Source: Pseudomonadota bacterium
Lineage (GTDB): Bacteria; Bdellovibrionota; Bacteriovoracia; Bacteriovoracales; Bacteriovoracaceae
Direction: 5' to 3'
Length of the DNA stretch: 54,635 nt
Assembly: GCA_027487685.1 (NCBI GenBank)
Contig: JAIYDC010000013.1
Span: forward strand, 1 to 54,635
The position numbers and the translations under genes were made by a program. Positions 41,632-50,238 of the stretch are shown here, piece after piece (position 1 is the stretch's first letter; each line of letters begins with the position of its first letter). The notes below the pieces were generated by a model. It had not been told where the DNA came from. It saw only the letters and a list, made by a program, of their open reading frames with translations, and made no database searches.

Positions 41632-44379
41632 TTATACGGATTCGATCTTCTCTGAGAAGGCATTGTTGACTATCCTTGCCTGCTCCTGGGCGTGAACACT
41701 GGCGTAGCCTGTCGCCGGAGACGCTGATGACTTTCGTGCGATAAGCTTAAAATCGTCAAACTGCGTATAACGGCGAAGGAACGTAAACGCCCCCATGTTT
41801 TTCGGCTCTTCCTGAACCCAAACTTTCTCAGCGTGCTTATATTTTTCAAGAAGCTTCCAGCTTTGCTCTTCCGGCATCGGGTACAGCTGCTCAAGGCGCA
41901 CGATCGCCACGTCCTTGCGCTTGTCCTTCTGTTGGCGTGCCTTCAGGTCGTAGTAAACCTTTCCGGTACACATCAAGACCCGCTTCACATCCTTGGCAGC
42001 AACACTTGAGTCATCAATGATTTCCTGGAAGGCGCCCTCGATGAGATCTTTAGTAGGAGAAACACAATCCGGGTGACGTAGCAGAGACTTCGGCGTGAAG
42101 ATCACCAGAGGCTTTCGGAAGTCCCACTTCACTTGCCGCCGAAGGGCGTGGAAAATGTTCGCCGGTGTTGTGAGGTTGGCCACAACAATATTCCACTCCG
42201 CCGCGAGCTGGAGGAAGCGTTCAGGCCGGGCATTAGAATGCTCGGGCCCTTGCCCCTCATAGCCGTGTGGAAGCAAGAGCACCACGCCACTCTGACGCTG
42301 CCACTTGGACTCTCCCGATGAGATGAATTGGTCGATGATGGTCTGGGCGCCATTGGCGAAATCACCAAACTGAGCTTCCCAGATGTTAAGTGAGCTTGGT
42401 GAGCCCAGGGAATAGCCATATTCGAAGCCAAGGACAGCATACTCTGAGAGGAGCGAATTATAGATTTTGTATTTCGCCTCCTTCTGAGCAACGGAGTTTA
42501 GAAAGATATAGCGAGTATTTGACTGCTCATCCACGACTCCCGCGTGACGGTGAGAAAAAGTACCACGGATACAATCCTGCCCTGACATCCGGACACTGAT
42601 GCCTTCCTGCAGGAGAGAGCCGTAGGCCATGTTTTCTGCCAGCGCCCAGTCCACCTGCTCGTCCTGCCACCTTTTAGTCCGCTCCTCGATGAGCTTCTCG
42701 ATTTTCTGAATCGGCTTAAAATCGGCCGGCAATGTCGTGAGTGCCTTAAGGGATTTTTCGAGAAGATCCCGGGAGACTGCGGTCTTTGGTGAATAGTCGA
42801 AGTCCTTCGGCGTTGAACGTCGGAATGATTTCCATTGCTCCTCAGGCTTCTGATAGAGGTAGGGCAAAGGCTTTTGCTTGACCATATTGAAGCGGTCCTG
42901 GAGGAGGTTCTTAAACTGCTCTTCCATCTGCACCGCCAGCTGGGCCTCGATCTGCTTCCCCTCGATCAGCTTATCTTTATAAACTTCCCGCGGATTGGCG
43001 TGCTTTGAAATCTGTGAGTAGAACTTGGGCTGTGTGAAGCGAGGTTCGTCGGACTCATTGTGGCCATGCTTTCGGTAACAGACCATGTCAACAAAGATGT
43101 CCTTGTGAAACTTCGCCCGGAACTCAGCCGCGAGTTCCACGGCGTAGACCACCGCCTCGGCGTCATCGCCGTTGACGTGAAGAATCGGAGTCTCCAACAC
43201 CCTTGCCACAGAAGTTGAATAGATAGACGAGCGTGCGTCGTCAAAATCCGTGGTGAAGCCGATCTGGTTATTGATCACAAAATGGATGGCGCCACCGACA
43301 TTGTAGCCTTTGAGCGCTGACATCTGAACCGTCTCATAGACGATACCCTGGCCTGCGACCGCAGCATCGCCGTGGATAATGATAGGCAGCAGTTTTTCAG
43401 GGTTCTCACCATAGAGCGTGTCACCTTGGGCCCGGGTGTAACCCAGGACGACGGCGTCTACTGCTTCAAGGTGCGACGGGTTCGGCATGAGCTTGAGATA
43501 GACCTTCTGTCCGCCCAGTGCGGTGACCTGAGAAGCGTACCCCATGTGGTACTTCACATCGCCGTCACCCATCGTGAGGTCCGGCTGTGCTGTTCCTTCA
43601 AACTCATTAAAAATATACTCATAGGTCTTTCCCATGATGTTAGCAAGAACGTTCAAACGCCCTCGGTGGGCCATGCCGATCACGACTTCCTCGACTCCAT
43701 GAGAAGCTGAAGCGTTGATGATCGCATCGAGGGCTGGGATGGTGTTCTCACCGCCTTCGAGAGAGAATCGCTTCTGACCCACATACTTAGTATGGAGAAA
43801 ATTTTCAAACGCTACCGACTCATTAAGCTTGGCGAGGATGCGTTTCTTTTTCTCTATACCAAATGCTTTATCCGCAGCGCCGTTTTCGATCTTTTTCTGG
43901 AACCACTCACGGATATCGGAATCATTTGAATGCATGTACTCGGCGCCAAGGGTGCCACAGTAAATTGCCCGAAGATGGGCCACAATGTCCTTCAGTTTCG
44001 CATTCTTGAGCCCAAGGGTTTCGCCAATAGCAAAGGTCTCATCAAGATCCGCAGTCGAGAGCCCCTGATCTTCGAGCTCGAGCCGCGGGTTACGGTTCAC
44101 GCGCTCCCGGATAGGGTTGGTTGTCGAAACCAAGTGCCCTCGGGAACGGTAAGCCTCTATCAAGCGGTAAACTTTAAATTCCTTGGAAAGGTTCCCAGGG
44201 GCGACGGCCGCTGCCTGACCGGAGGCTTCCGGTTTGGCGAGGGCAAACTCTACCCCACGGAAGAACTGCCTCCAAGATTGGTCAACCGACTCAGGATTTC
44301 GTTTGTAGTCGAGGTAGAGACCATCAATGAAAGCATTATCAGAAGACGAGACATACGAATAATCGTGGGAAACAGTCAT
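41632..44379 (-). CDS. sucA: 2-oxoglutarate dehydrogenase E1 component
   Basis: A 915-residue thiamine-diphosphate enzyme that decarboxylates 2-oxoglutarate. The N terminus YVSSSDNAFIDGLYLDYKRNPESVDQSW is the E2-binding segment typical of SucA. Core motifs are GMAHRGRLNVLANIMGK, HGDAAVAGQGIVYETVQMS and HFVINNQIGFTT, followed by RKHGHNESDEP and LLPHGYEGQGPEHSN. Start chosen at the ATG at 44379, preceded by AAAGAGAACC. An open frame runs 27 codons further upstream without similarity. With sucB and lpd it encodes a complete oxidative TCA step, consistent with aerobic respiration. Confidence 0.96.
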   Translation of the reverse strand: MTVSHDYSYVSSSDNAFIDGLYLDYKRNPESVDQSWRQFFRGVEFALAKPEASGQAAAVAPGNLSKEFKVYRLIEAYRSRGHLVSTTNPIRERVNRNPRLELEDQGLSTADLDETFAIGETLGLKNAKLKDIVAHLRAIYCGTLGAEYMHSNDSDIREWFQKKIENGAADKAFGIEKKKRILAKLNESVAFENFLHTKYVGQKRFSLEGGENTIPALDAIINASASHGVEEVVIGMAHRGRLNVLANIMGKTYEYIFNEFEGTAQPDLTMGDGDVKYHMGYASQVTALGGQKVYLKLMPNPSHLEAVDAVVLGYTRAQGDTLYGENPEKLLPIIIHGDAAVAGQGIVYETVQMSALKGYNVGGAIHFVINNQIGFTTDFDDARSSIYSTSVARVLETPILHVNGDDAEAVVYAVELAAEFRAKFHKDIFVDMVCYRKHGHNESDEPRFTQPKFYSQISKHANPREVYKDKLIEGKQIEAQLAVQMEEQFKNLLQDRFNMVKQKPLPYLYQKPEEQWKSFRRSTPKDFDYSPKTAVSRDLLEKSLKALTTLPADFKPIQKIEKLIEERTKRWQDEQVDWALAENMAYGSLLQEGISVRMSGQDCIRGTFSHRHAGVVDEQSNTRYIFLNSVAQKEAKYKIYNSLLSEYAVLGFEYGYSLGSPSSLNIWEAQFGDFANGAQTIIDQFISSGESKWQRQSGVVLLLPHGYEGQGPEHSNARPERFLQLAAEWNIVVANLTTPANIFHALRRQVKWDFRKPLVIFTPKSLLRHPDCVSPTKDLIEGAFQEIIDDSSVAAKDVKRVLMCTGKVYYDLKARQQKDKRKDVAIVRLEQLYPMPEEQSWKLLEKYKHAEKVWVQEEPKNMGAFTFLRRYTQFDDFKLIARKSSASPATGYASVHAQEQARIVNNAFSEKIESV

Positions 44380-44552
44380 GGTGAAGGTTCTCTTTAAAGA
44401 TGGAGTTAATGATGGGTGAATTATATGACAGGCCAAAGCTTGTGAAAATGCCAAAACCAAGAAATTTCATGAGTTAGTTTTCTTGTACGCCGCAACATGA
44501 CCAGCTCGTTTTTGATTGACCGATACGCTCTCTTAAAGGAACCTTACGGTCT

Positions 44553-45560
44553 ATGAAAAACATCTCCCTATTATGCGCTTCACTCCTACTCTTCTCATTC
44601 ACTCTTGGGGCCTCAGTCCATAGCGCAGATCGTCGCTCAAACCTTCTCCTCAAGTTTATCTCCCAGCTGGGGGGCCCACGGGATTTCGCTCTTCACCAGG
44701 TGATTGGTACGCGCTGCAACCGCTACCTTCCCCAGTCTCGTAAGGAAGCATGCCGCTTAGGTGTCAAAAAATTGATAGCTGTCCTGGACTATGACGTTAT
44801 TTTCTCTGATAACATCCTCCCCCCCTGGAATCCGAATAACACCTGGACCCCCAGCTCCTTCGTCTTTGTTGCCTTTAAGACCATCCTCATCGATCTGCTC
44901 TCAAATTCGGTGACTGAAGTTTTCCTCGATGACCTGAACGAGGAGCTCTACCGCTTCATCTCGGGCACCAAGCGCGAGCTGAACATCTGGAGCGTGACAA
45001 AGAAGTACTTTCAGACTGATCACGATGCAGCGCGAGTGATGGCAGCACTTTTTCAGGACACGAGTAGCAGGAAGCTACACCTCGCCTACCTAGAGACCGC
45101 AGGAACGGAAGGTAGTGAGCAGTTTCAATCAAACAAGGAACTTCTTTCTCGGGTAATCGACACGATTAATCTGGTGCTGGACCTGTCGGAAGATAACTAC
45201 CGAATGCTTTTCTATCCACGGGAACTCCAGCAGGATCTGAACCGAAACATTTACCATTTTTACGTGCCCCTCTATCTTGCAAAAGCTCTGGCGGCCTCGG
45301 GCCAGCCGGAAGACATCGCTTTTGCCGCTCCGTTAATGCTGACTCTGTCCTATGAGTTTGTGACCGCCTCCCAAGATTACCGCTACCTCTTTTCTGACCC
45401 AGACTCAGTGACTCTGGTCTCCAAGGTCAAGGATATTTACGCCGGATACGCTGGTACCAAGCTCGGCACCCGTGGCATGGGATTTATCCCCTTTGAGAAT
45501 GTTCGCTCGGCGTTCGAAAGAACCAGCCGAGAGGGTGTCACGTTACTTTTGGGTCTCTAG
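44553..45560 (+). CDS. Secreted protein of unknown function
   Basis: A 335-residue protein with an N-terminal signal peptide (LLCASLLLFSFTLGASVHS) and a mature part that looks mostly alpha-helical (for example NLLLKFISQLGG and FVAFKTILIDLLSN). Two cysteines, in GTRCNRYLPQSRKEACRLG, could form a disulphide. No family is recognised. AAAGGA lies 12 bases upstream of the ATG. It is divergent from sucA, with about 170 bases between, and convergent with the esterase gene, whose stop it overlaps by four bases. Confidence 0.75.
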   Translation: MKNISLLCASLLLFSFTLGASVHSADRRSNLLLKFISQLGGPRDFALHQVIGTRCNRYLPQSRKEACRLGVKKLIAVLDYDVIFSDNILPPWNPNNTWTPSSFVFVAFKTILIDLLSNSVTEVFLDDLNEELYRFISGTKRELNIWSVTKKYFQTDHDAARVMAALFQDTSSRKLHLAYLETAGTEGSEQFQSNKELLSRVIDTINLVLDLSEDNYRMLFYPRELQQDLNRNIYHFYVPLYLAKALAASGQPEDIAFAAPLMLTLSYEFVTASQDYRYLFSDPDSVTLVSKVKDIYAGYAGTKLGTRGMGFIPFENVRSAFERTSREGVTLLLGL

Positions 45561-46234
45561 ATGAATTGACGGAGAAACGACTTAACCTCACCGAGGACCG
45601 ACGGTGGGATTTCGTGCCCACCCGAAAATTCTGTGAGTGTCCCCTGGAATTGAAGAGACCGAAGCCGCTCTTCCAAATCCCGAGCACCGCCGATTGAGAG
45701 AATCGGATCCTGCCGTCCATGAGATTGGTAGAATGGGATGCCTCTTGCCTTACTCGGGACGCGCTCTTCAGCCAGGAGTGCACCAGAGAGAAGAACCAGA
45801 CCATCCGGATGCAGGGAGGGACGCAACGCCAGGTGAGCGGCGCACATAGCACCTTGAGAAAAACCTCCGAGAATAATAGTCTTGTGCCGTGTGGAGAGCT
45901 CGGCCACAAGGTTATCCAGAGTCATCAGAGTGCTGTCAAACTCAGGAGGGACACTGTTCTTCAGATCCCGGGCGCGTCCTTCGCGGTTCGCTCGATCAAG
46001 CTCTTCAAGATCGATCGAGAACCAGGCACGGCCTCCATAAGGGCCCATGGATAACGGCTGAAGGCCATTAGGAAAATACCAGTTAAACTTTTCCGCATGC
46101 CAAAGTTCCCAGAGGGGAAAGAGATCGTGCATATTTGCACCATAGCCATGGAGAAAAACAATCCCAACGCTGAAATCCTGGCCGAGTACCTGCAAGAGTT
46201 CTACACCGGCAACGGTCTCTTTACTGGTGTTCAT
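45557..46234 (-). CDS. Phospholipase/carboxylesterase family serine hydrolase
   Basis: A 225-residue alpha/beta hydrolase of the small carboxylesterase (YpfH/acyl-protein thioesterase-like) group. LHGYGANMHDLFPL supplies the oxyanion region, S126 lies in LGGFSQGAMCA, D in SHGRQDPILSI and H in FSGGHEIPPSV. It is cytoplasmic as there is no signal peptide. Substrate is not predictable beyond short esters or acylated proteins and lipids. I use the ATG at 46234, with GGGGAAAC upstream. Another in-frame ATG lies six codons earlier. It overlaps the upstream gene's stop by 14 bases, so the two are co-transcribed. Confidence 0.87.
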   Translation of the reverse strand: MNTSKETVAGVELLQVLGQDFSVGIVFLHGYGANMHDLFPLWELWHAEKFNWYFPNGLQPLSMGPYGGRAWFSIDLEELDRANREGRARDLKNSVPPEFDSTLMTLDNLVAELSTRHKTIILGGFSQGAMCAAHLALRPSLHPDGLVLLSGALLAEERVPSKARGIPFYQSHGRQDPILSIGGARDLEERLRSLQFQGTLTEFSGGHEIPPSVLGEVKSFLRQFI

Positions 46235-47042
46235 AGAGTTTCCCCAGGCCAATGCGAACGAACGGTGGTGTGACCTTCACATCAGCACCACGGGTGAGTT
46301 CCTGGAGTGTCCGAAGAAAAAGACCCGTGACCTGGAGCTCACCCACGCGGACCTCATCGACCCGGAGCACGAGTGTGCGGTAGTCATCCTCGTAGCTGAG
46401 TTCACCTTTCACCCGAAGGGCGGCAGTGAAGACGAGCTTAACAAAGAGTTCGAGGGCAAATCGACCCTCGCTCACGCTTAGGGTTAAGTTTCGTGCGGGG
46501 ATGGCGGTATTTTGAGTCGCAGGAAGGGGTAGCCTGGAAATGATGCGGGAGAGGATGAAGTCTTCCGGCACATCGATCCTTCGAGCAGAGATTGAGAGTT
46601 TGTTCCGGCAGTCCTCGAACAGGCGCTGGTGCAGAGGTCCCCTGGCAGCACCTTCGCAGCTTCCGCGCAATTCCTGGACCCGGTACTCGTTGCCCTGGCC
46701 AGTGGTCAGAGCGAGGTCTTGGCCTTCTACGGAGTGGGCCTTTGTTCCAACCGCGGCACTCATGCCACGAACCGAGAGGGTCTTTAGGTCGTAGACAAGC
46801 TTTAAAGGTTTCGTCCAAGTCAGGTCCGCGAACGGAGTCACGACCTCGATGGCCTCCTCACGCCGAGTCACATGAAACGAGTGTGGCCCGTTATCGAAAC
46901 CCATCCCTACTCCTAAACGTTCGAAAGATCCGGACCCAACTGGAGCGGTGTAGTCGAGGTCAAGCTTTGTGACGGTGATCTTTTCAAGAGCTGCACTGGC
47001 GGCGGTGGAGAGGAAAACAAAAAAGATCAGGCAAAGACGCAT
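46221..47042 (-). CDS. Secreted protein of unknown function
   Basis: A 273-residue protein with a signal peptide (MRLCLIFFVFLSTAASA) and a beta-rich mature part. Two cysteines occur in LRGSCEGAARGPL and LFEDCRNKL. It ends in GADVKVTPPFVRIGLGKLYEHQ. I do not recognise a family. It might be an outer-membrane or periplasmic lipid-binding-type protein, but this is only an impression from composition. It is upstream of and overlaps the esterase gene. Confidence 0.75.
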   Translation of the reverse strand: MRLCLIFFVFLSTAASAALEKITVTKLDLDYTAPVGSGSFERLGVGMGFDNGPHSFHVTRREEAIEVVTPFADLTWTKPLKLVYDLKTLSVRGMSAAVGTKAHSVEGQDLALTTGQGNEYRVQELRGSCEGAARGPLHQRLFEDCRNKLSISARRIDVPEDFILSRIISRLPLPATQNTAIPARNLTLSVSEGRFALELFVKLVFTAALRVKGELSYEDDYRTLVLRVDEVRVGELQVTGLFLRTLQELTRGADVKVTPPFVRIGLGKLYEHQ

Positions 47043-47071
47043 AGAAGTTCATCCCGGTAAGAGGTAATGAA

Positions 47072-47623
47072 CTATTTTCTTTTTTTTGCGGTGAAGTCGG
47101 CAAGAAGCTTTTTGATCATGAGCACTTCATTCTTCATATCGGGGTGCTTGGCGTTAATACGGATGAGGAGTTGATTGACCTGATGGTCAACGAGTTTGAG
47201 GTCGCTCAAGAGTTCAGTAAGGTATTCAGTTTTAAACTCGGCGACGGCCACCTTGACTTGGGATTCGAGTTCGATTTTTCGCACCTGTTCGCGCAGCTCT
47301 ACCACCTGCTGGGACTCGAGGTCGTAGCCTTGTTCGGATTTAAGAGCACTACTGCCGACGGCCCGCGGCGCAGAGGCCCCAGGCGGTGCACCCGGTCGCG
47401 GTTGTGAAGCGCGAGCGTCTTGAATGTTTCTCACCGGTGCGGGAGCTGTCGAAGGTCGCGCTGGTGCGGACCCCTGTGGCGGCGGCTTTTGCGGGACAGG
47501 TCGAGCCTTGACGCTCTCGGATGCACCAAAATCGAGATCGACGTCGACATCGACGGTCTCTTTTTTCTTTTTCTTAGACTCTTCCTCGTCTTCGAACTCG
47601 AGGTCTAAATCATCAAAGGCCAT
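47072..47623 (-). CDS. Acidic/Pro-rich coiled-coil protein of unknown function
   Basis: A 183-residue soluble protein with three parts. It has a very acidic and Lys-rich start (FDDLDLEFEDEEESKKKKK, then alternating Val-Asp). A low-complexity Pro/Ala/Arg linker spans about 45-95. A C-terminal coiled coil spans about 100-180 (SQQVVELREQVRKIELE ... LLIRINAKHPDMKNEVLMIKKLLADF). The layout suggests an adaptor or scaffold. I start at the ATG at 47623, with AGGTGA ten bases before it. No catalytic motif is seen. It is divergent from the pseudo-receiver gene, which also begins with an acidic, Lys-rich stretch. Confidence 0.75.
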   Translation of the reverse strand: MAFDDLDLEFEDEEESKKKKKETVDVDVDLDFGASESVKARPVPQKPPPQGSAPARPSTAPAPVRNIQDARASQPRPGAPPGASAPRAVGSSALKSEQGYDLESQQVVELREQVRKIELESQVKVAVAEFKTEYLTELLSDLKLVDHQVNQLLIRINAKHPDMKNEVLMIKKLLADFTAKKRK

Positions 47624-47787
47624 TTTTAAAGTCACCTATCCTTACCTTACTTATCGGAATTCATGGCCTAACCTTGAGTTTTCCCCGGGACCGGTTGGAG
47701 TCAACGAGCAGGGCAAAGCTAAAGCTTCCTAGGGTTCTGACCGATATAGCTAAGGATTGATAATAGGTGCACCCCAAGGAGTATCCG

Positions 47788-48357
47788 GTGGCCATTGATG
47801 ATGATGATAAGCCGACCGTCGTTCTAGACCTAAACGCGCTGAAAAAACAGAAGCTCAAGCAAGAAGAAGAACTCGCGAGTATGGTCGATGACCTCGAGTT
47901 CGCCGTGCCCCCTCAGGGCGAAGAAGAAGACGTAGCACAGGCCCCTCGGAAAGAGATCACAGGTCCTAAGACGGCCGAAAGCATCAGGGTCATCCTCTTT
48001 GACCTTCAGAGCGATTTCTTTCAGAAGGCCATCAATCATCTTCCCAAAGGCTTTGATTATGTCATCGCCAAAGATCTCAGTGAGCTTAACCGCTACCTCG
48101 GGGCCAGAACCTTTCAAATCGTCATGTTTAACTACGACGCCAATCCCAAGGCCGTGAACCATCTTTGTGGGCAAGTGAAAAAGAAATTCCCTTCGACTAA
48201 AACCATGATTATAGCGCGCAATATCTCTCCGGAAAAAGCGCGCGCACACGCCCAAACACCTTCGGGAGCTAACGGCTATTATCAGTTGCCGATTGATTCC
48301 AAAAAACTCTTAGCGGAGATACACAAGATTCAGTCAGGGGTAAGGAAGGCAGGCTAG
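47788..48357 (+). CDS. Pseudo-receiver-like regulatory protein
   Basis: A 189-residue protein. The first 70 residues are acidic and Lys/Glu-rich (DDDDKPTVVLDL, then LKQEEELASMVDDLEF). Residues about 75-185 have the alternating pattern of a response-regulator receiver (IRVILFDLQSDF, then FQIVMFNYDANP, TMIIARN and GYYQLPIDSKKLLAEI). The usual phosphate-accepting aspartate position is Asn, and the conserved lysine position is Leu, so it probably cannot be phosphorylated normally. The GTG at 47788 has AAGGAG at the right distance, whereas the GTG seven codons upstream has none. The fold call is moderate. Confidence 0.65.
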   Translation: MAIDDDDKPTVVLDLNALKKQKLKQEEELASMVDDLEFAVPPQGEEEDVAQAPRKEITGPKTAESIRVILFDLQSDFFQKAINHLPKGFDYVIAKDLSELNRYLGARTFQIVMFNYDANPKAVNHLCGQVKKKFPSTKTMIIARNISPEKARAHAQTPSGANGYYQLPIDSKKLLAEIHKIQSGVRKAG

Positions 48358-48358
48358 G

Positions 48359-48394
48359 AATAGGGGCCCCCGAGGTCAAGACGAGGGCCCTATT
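48359..48394. repeat. GC-rich inverted repeat after the pseudo-receiver gene
   Basis: AATAGGGGCCC and GGGCCCTATT form a strong, slightly bulged stem with a loop of about 15 bases, directly after the stop at 48355-48357. There is no T-run, so it is not a classic intrinsic terminator. It may protect the mRNA end, act bidirectionally with its AATA flanks, or control the small ORF that follows. Confidence 0.5.
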
Positions 48395-48413
48395 AAATCT
48401 GGGAGGTGAAATC

Positions 48414-48488
48414 ATGGCTGATGATTTCGAACCAATCATCTTTGAATCCCCGACTTCTCGTCAACAGAGCAAATTACTTTTTTCATAA
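48414..48488 (+). CDS. Possible 24-residue small protein or leader peptide
   Basis: An ATG preceded by a near-perfect ribosome site (GGGAGGTGA, five bases upstream) opens a 24-codon frame that starts MADDFEPIIFES and ends in TAA. The acidic start echoes the two neighbouring acidic proteins. No family is recognised. The strong ribosome site, in a gap that otherwise lacks genes, is the only evidence. It could be a real microprotein or a remnant. Confidence 0.35.
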   Translation: MADDFEPIIFESPTSRQQSKLLFS

Positions 48489-48523
48489 CACCGAATCCCA
48501 ATCAGAATGTTAGAAAAGGCGAG

Positions 48524-48552
48524 TTGACCTTTCCTCTCACCCTTCTGATCAT
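48524..48552 (+). promoter_or_regulatory. Candidate promoter for the dihaem cytochrome gene, leaderless spacing
   Basis: TTGACC at 48524-48529 and GATCAT at 48547-48552 with a 17-base spacer predict a transcript start at about 48559, which is the A of the ATG. The -35 box is a good match and the -10 weaker (4 of 6). Confidence 0.4.
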
Positions 48553-48558
48553 CATAGG

Positions 48559-50238
48559 ATGATAAATCAACTACTTAAACTTTTTCTATTTACTCTTAGT
48601 ACTCCAGTCTTTGCCGCATCCCCCGATTGGTCACGGGATGTCGAAGTCCGCGGTCCGCGGGAAAACCTCTATGAACTCTCTCCCCGGGAGTTTCAACGAA
48701 CCGTCATGGCGGGACGCCGTCACGCACTCTTTTATCCTGTCACTGTAAGTGAACTTCGCATCCCCTATTCACCGTTAAAAACTTTTTTTGAAAGCGATCC
48801 CGATCATCCCGTGCGAAAGCTCCTCTTTGACCTCACACGAGTGGTATCACCCTTTAAAAGTATGAAAGAGGTGTACTCTTGGTTGGGTGTCCATGACTTT
48901 CCCACGACGATCCAGCCAGAGACACCAAACCCATTGCCGAACCTCTCTCCTGAAGAGCGCGCGTTGCCGATGGGAGCAACACTTATGACATCGGAGAATG
49001 GCACCGGGCTCACTTTTGGCTGTGCCACCTGCCACACAGGAGACCTCTTTGGTGTGAAGGTCATGGGACTCACAAACAGATTTCCACGAGCGAATGAATT
49101 CTTTCGTCGGGGGGCCCAGCTCGCACCTTATGTGAACTCTTTTGTCTTCCGGGACGTCCTCGAGGCAACCGAGGGAGAGCGGCTCATGCTGGTCAAGGCC
49201 AAGGAGCACTTGCGCTACGTGGGAGCGAAGCCTCCGGTGGTGCTGGGGTTAGATACATCCCTCGCCCAGGTCGCTCTCTCTCTGGCAAAACGGGAACCCG
49301 ACAATGTTGCGACTCGGACAGAGCGTGCTTCCCGAAGACCACGGCCTAATAAGCTCGAGACTCTGGTCGCTGATTCGAAGCCGGCCGTATGGTGGAACTT
49401 AAAGTATAAAAACCGCTGGCTCTCCGACGGATCCATCGTCTCGGGAAATCCCGTGCACACGAATTTCCTGTGGAACGAGATCGGCCGGGGCACTGACCTG
49501 GTCGCCCTTGAGCAGTGGCTTCTGGAGAATCAAAAAACCATCAATGAACTAACAGCAGCGGTCTTTGCCTCTAAGCCTCCTCGCTATGAGAAATTCTTTG
49601 GTGCCGACGCCATCGATCTGGCGCGGGCCCGGCGCGGGGAAGTCCACTTCGTCACTTCGTGCCAACGCTGCCATGGCGTGTACGAAAAGGCTTGGAACTC
49701 TCCGGTAGCACAGAGTCTGTCTAAAGAAGCTCTCCTCCAGACCACCAGAGTGACTTACCACAAGAAGACTCCTATTCGAGATGTCGGCACGGATCCGGGG
49801 CGCTACCTCGGGATGCGTGAATTCGCCAACGAGCTCAACGGGCTTAAAATCTCACGGGCCATCGGTGCCGTGGTTGAGCCCCAGAAGGGCTATGTCCCCC
49901 CGCCCCTGGACGGGATCTGGTCCCGGTGGCCCTATTTCCATAACAACTCGGTCCCGAACCTCTGTGCTCTTCTCACTCCAGGTTCAGCGCGACCCGCTTC
50001 TTATTGGGCAGGTCCGGCAGTCGACCGGCGGACAGACTTCGACTCAGAATGTGTAGGCTACCCCTTAGGGAACCAGACACCGGTAGCATGGAAAACGAAT
50101 CGTGAGCACTTCTACGATGCCCGTAAAGCCGGACTCTCAAACCGAGGTCACGATGAGGGGATTTTCCTAAAAGACGGTGTAGAAATCTACAGCAGGGAAG
50201 AGAAGCGCGAGTTGATCGAGTTTTTAAAAACTCTCTAG
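48559..50238 (+). CDS. Secreted dihaem cytochrome c, RoxA/MauG-like
   Basis: A 559-residue exported protein with a signal peptide ending near STPVFAA. Two haem-attachment motifs are visible: C155-ATC-H159 in FGCATCHTGD and C368-QRC-H372 in TSCQRCHGVYE. The stretch PPPLDGIWSRWPYFHNNSVPNL (about 440-461) strongly resembles the RoxA-type rubber/isoprenoid dioxygenases and related MauG/cytochrome c peroxidase-like proteins. It may oxidise a lipid or isoprenoid in the periplasm or outside. Catalysis cannot be assigned by sequence reading. It is convergent with an FHA gene, with a 4-base overlap. No electron-transfer partner adjoins. Confidence 0.85.
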   Translation: MINQLLKLFLFTLSTPVFAASPDWSRDVEVRGPRENLYELSPREFQRTVMAGRRHALFYPVTVSELRIPYSPLKTFFESDPDHPVRKLLFDLTRVVSPFKSMKEVYSWLGVHDFPTTIQPETPNPLPNLSPEERALPMGATLMTSENGTGLTFGCATCHTGDLFGVKVMGLTNRFPRANEFFRRGAQLAPYVNSFVFRDVLEATEGERLMLVKAKEHLRYVGAKPPVVLGLDTSLAQVALSLAKREPDNVATRTERASRRPRPNKLETLVADSKPAVWWNLKYKNRWLSDGSIVSGNPVHTNFLWNEIGRGTDLVALEQWLLENQKTINELTAAVFASKPPRYEKFFGADAIDLARARRGEVHFVTSCQRCHGVYEKAWNSPVAQSLSKEALLQTTRVTYHKKTPIRDVGTDPGRYLGMREFANELNGLKISRAIGAVVEPQKGYVPPPLDGIWSRWPYFHNNSVPNLCALLTPGSARPASYWAGPAVDRRTDFDSECVGYPLGNQTPVAWKTNREHFYDARKAGLSNRGHDEGIFLKDGVEIYSREEKRELIEFLKTL

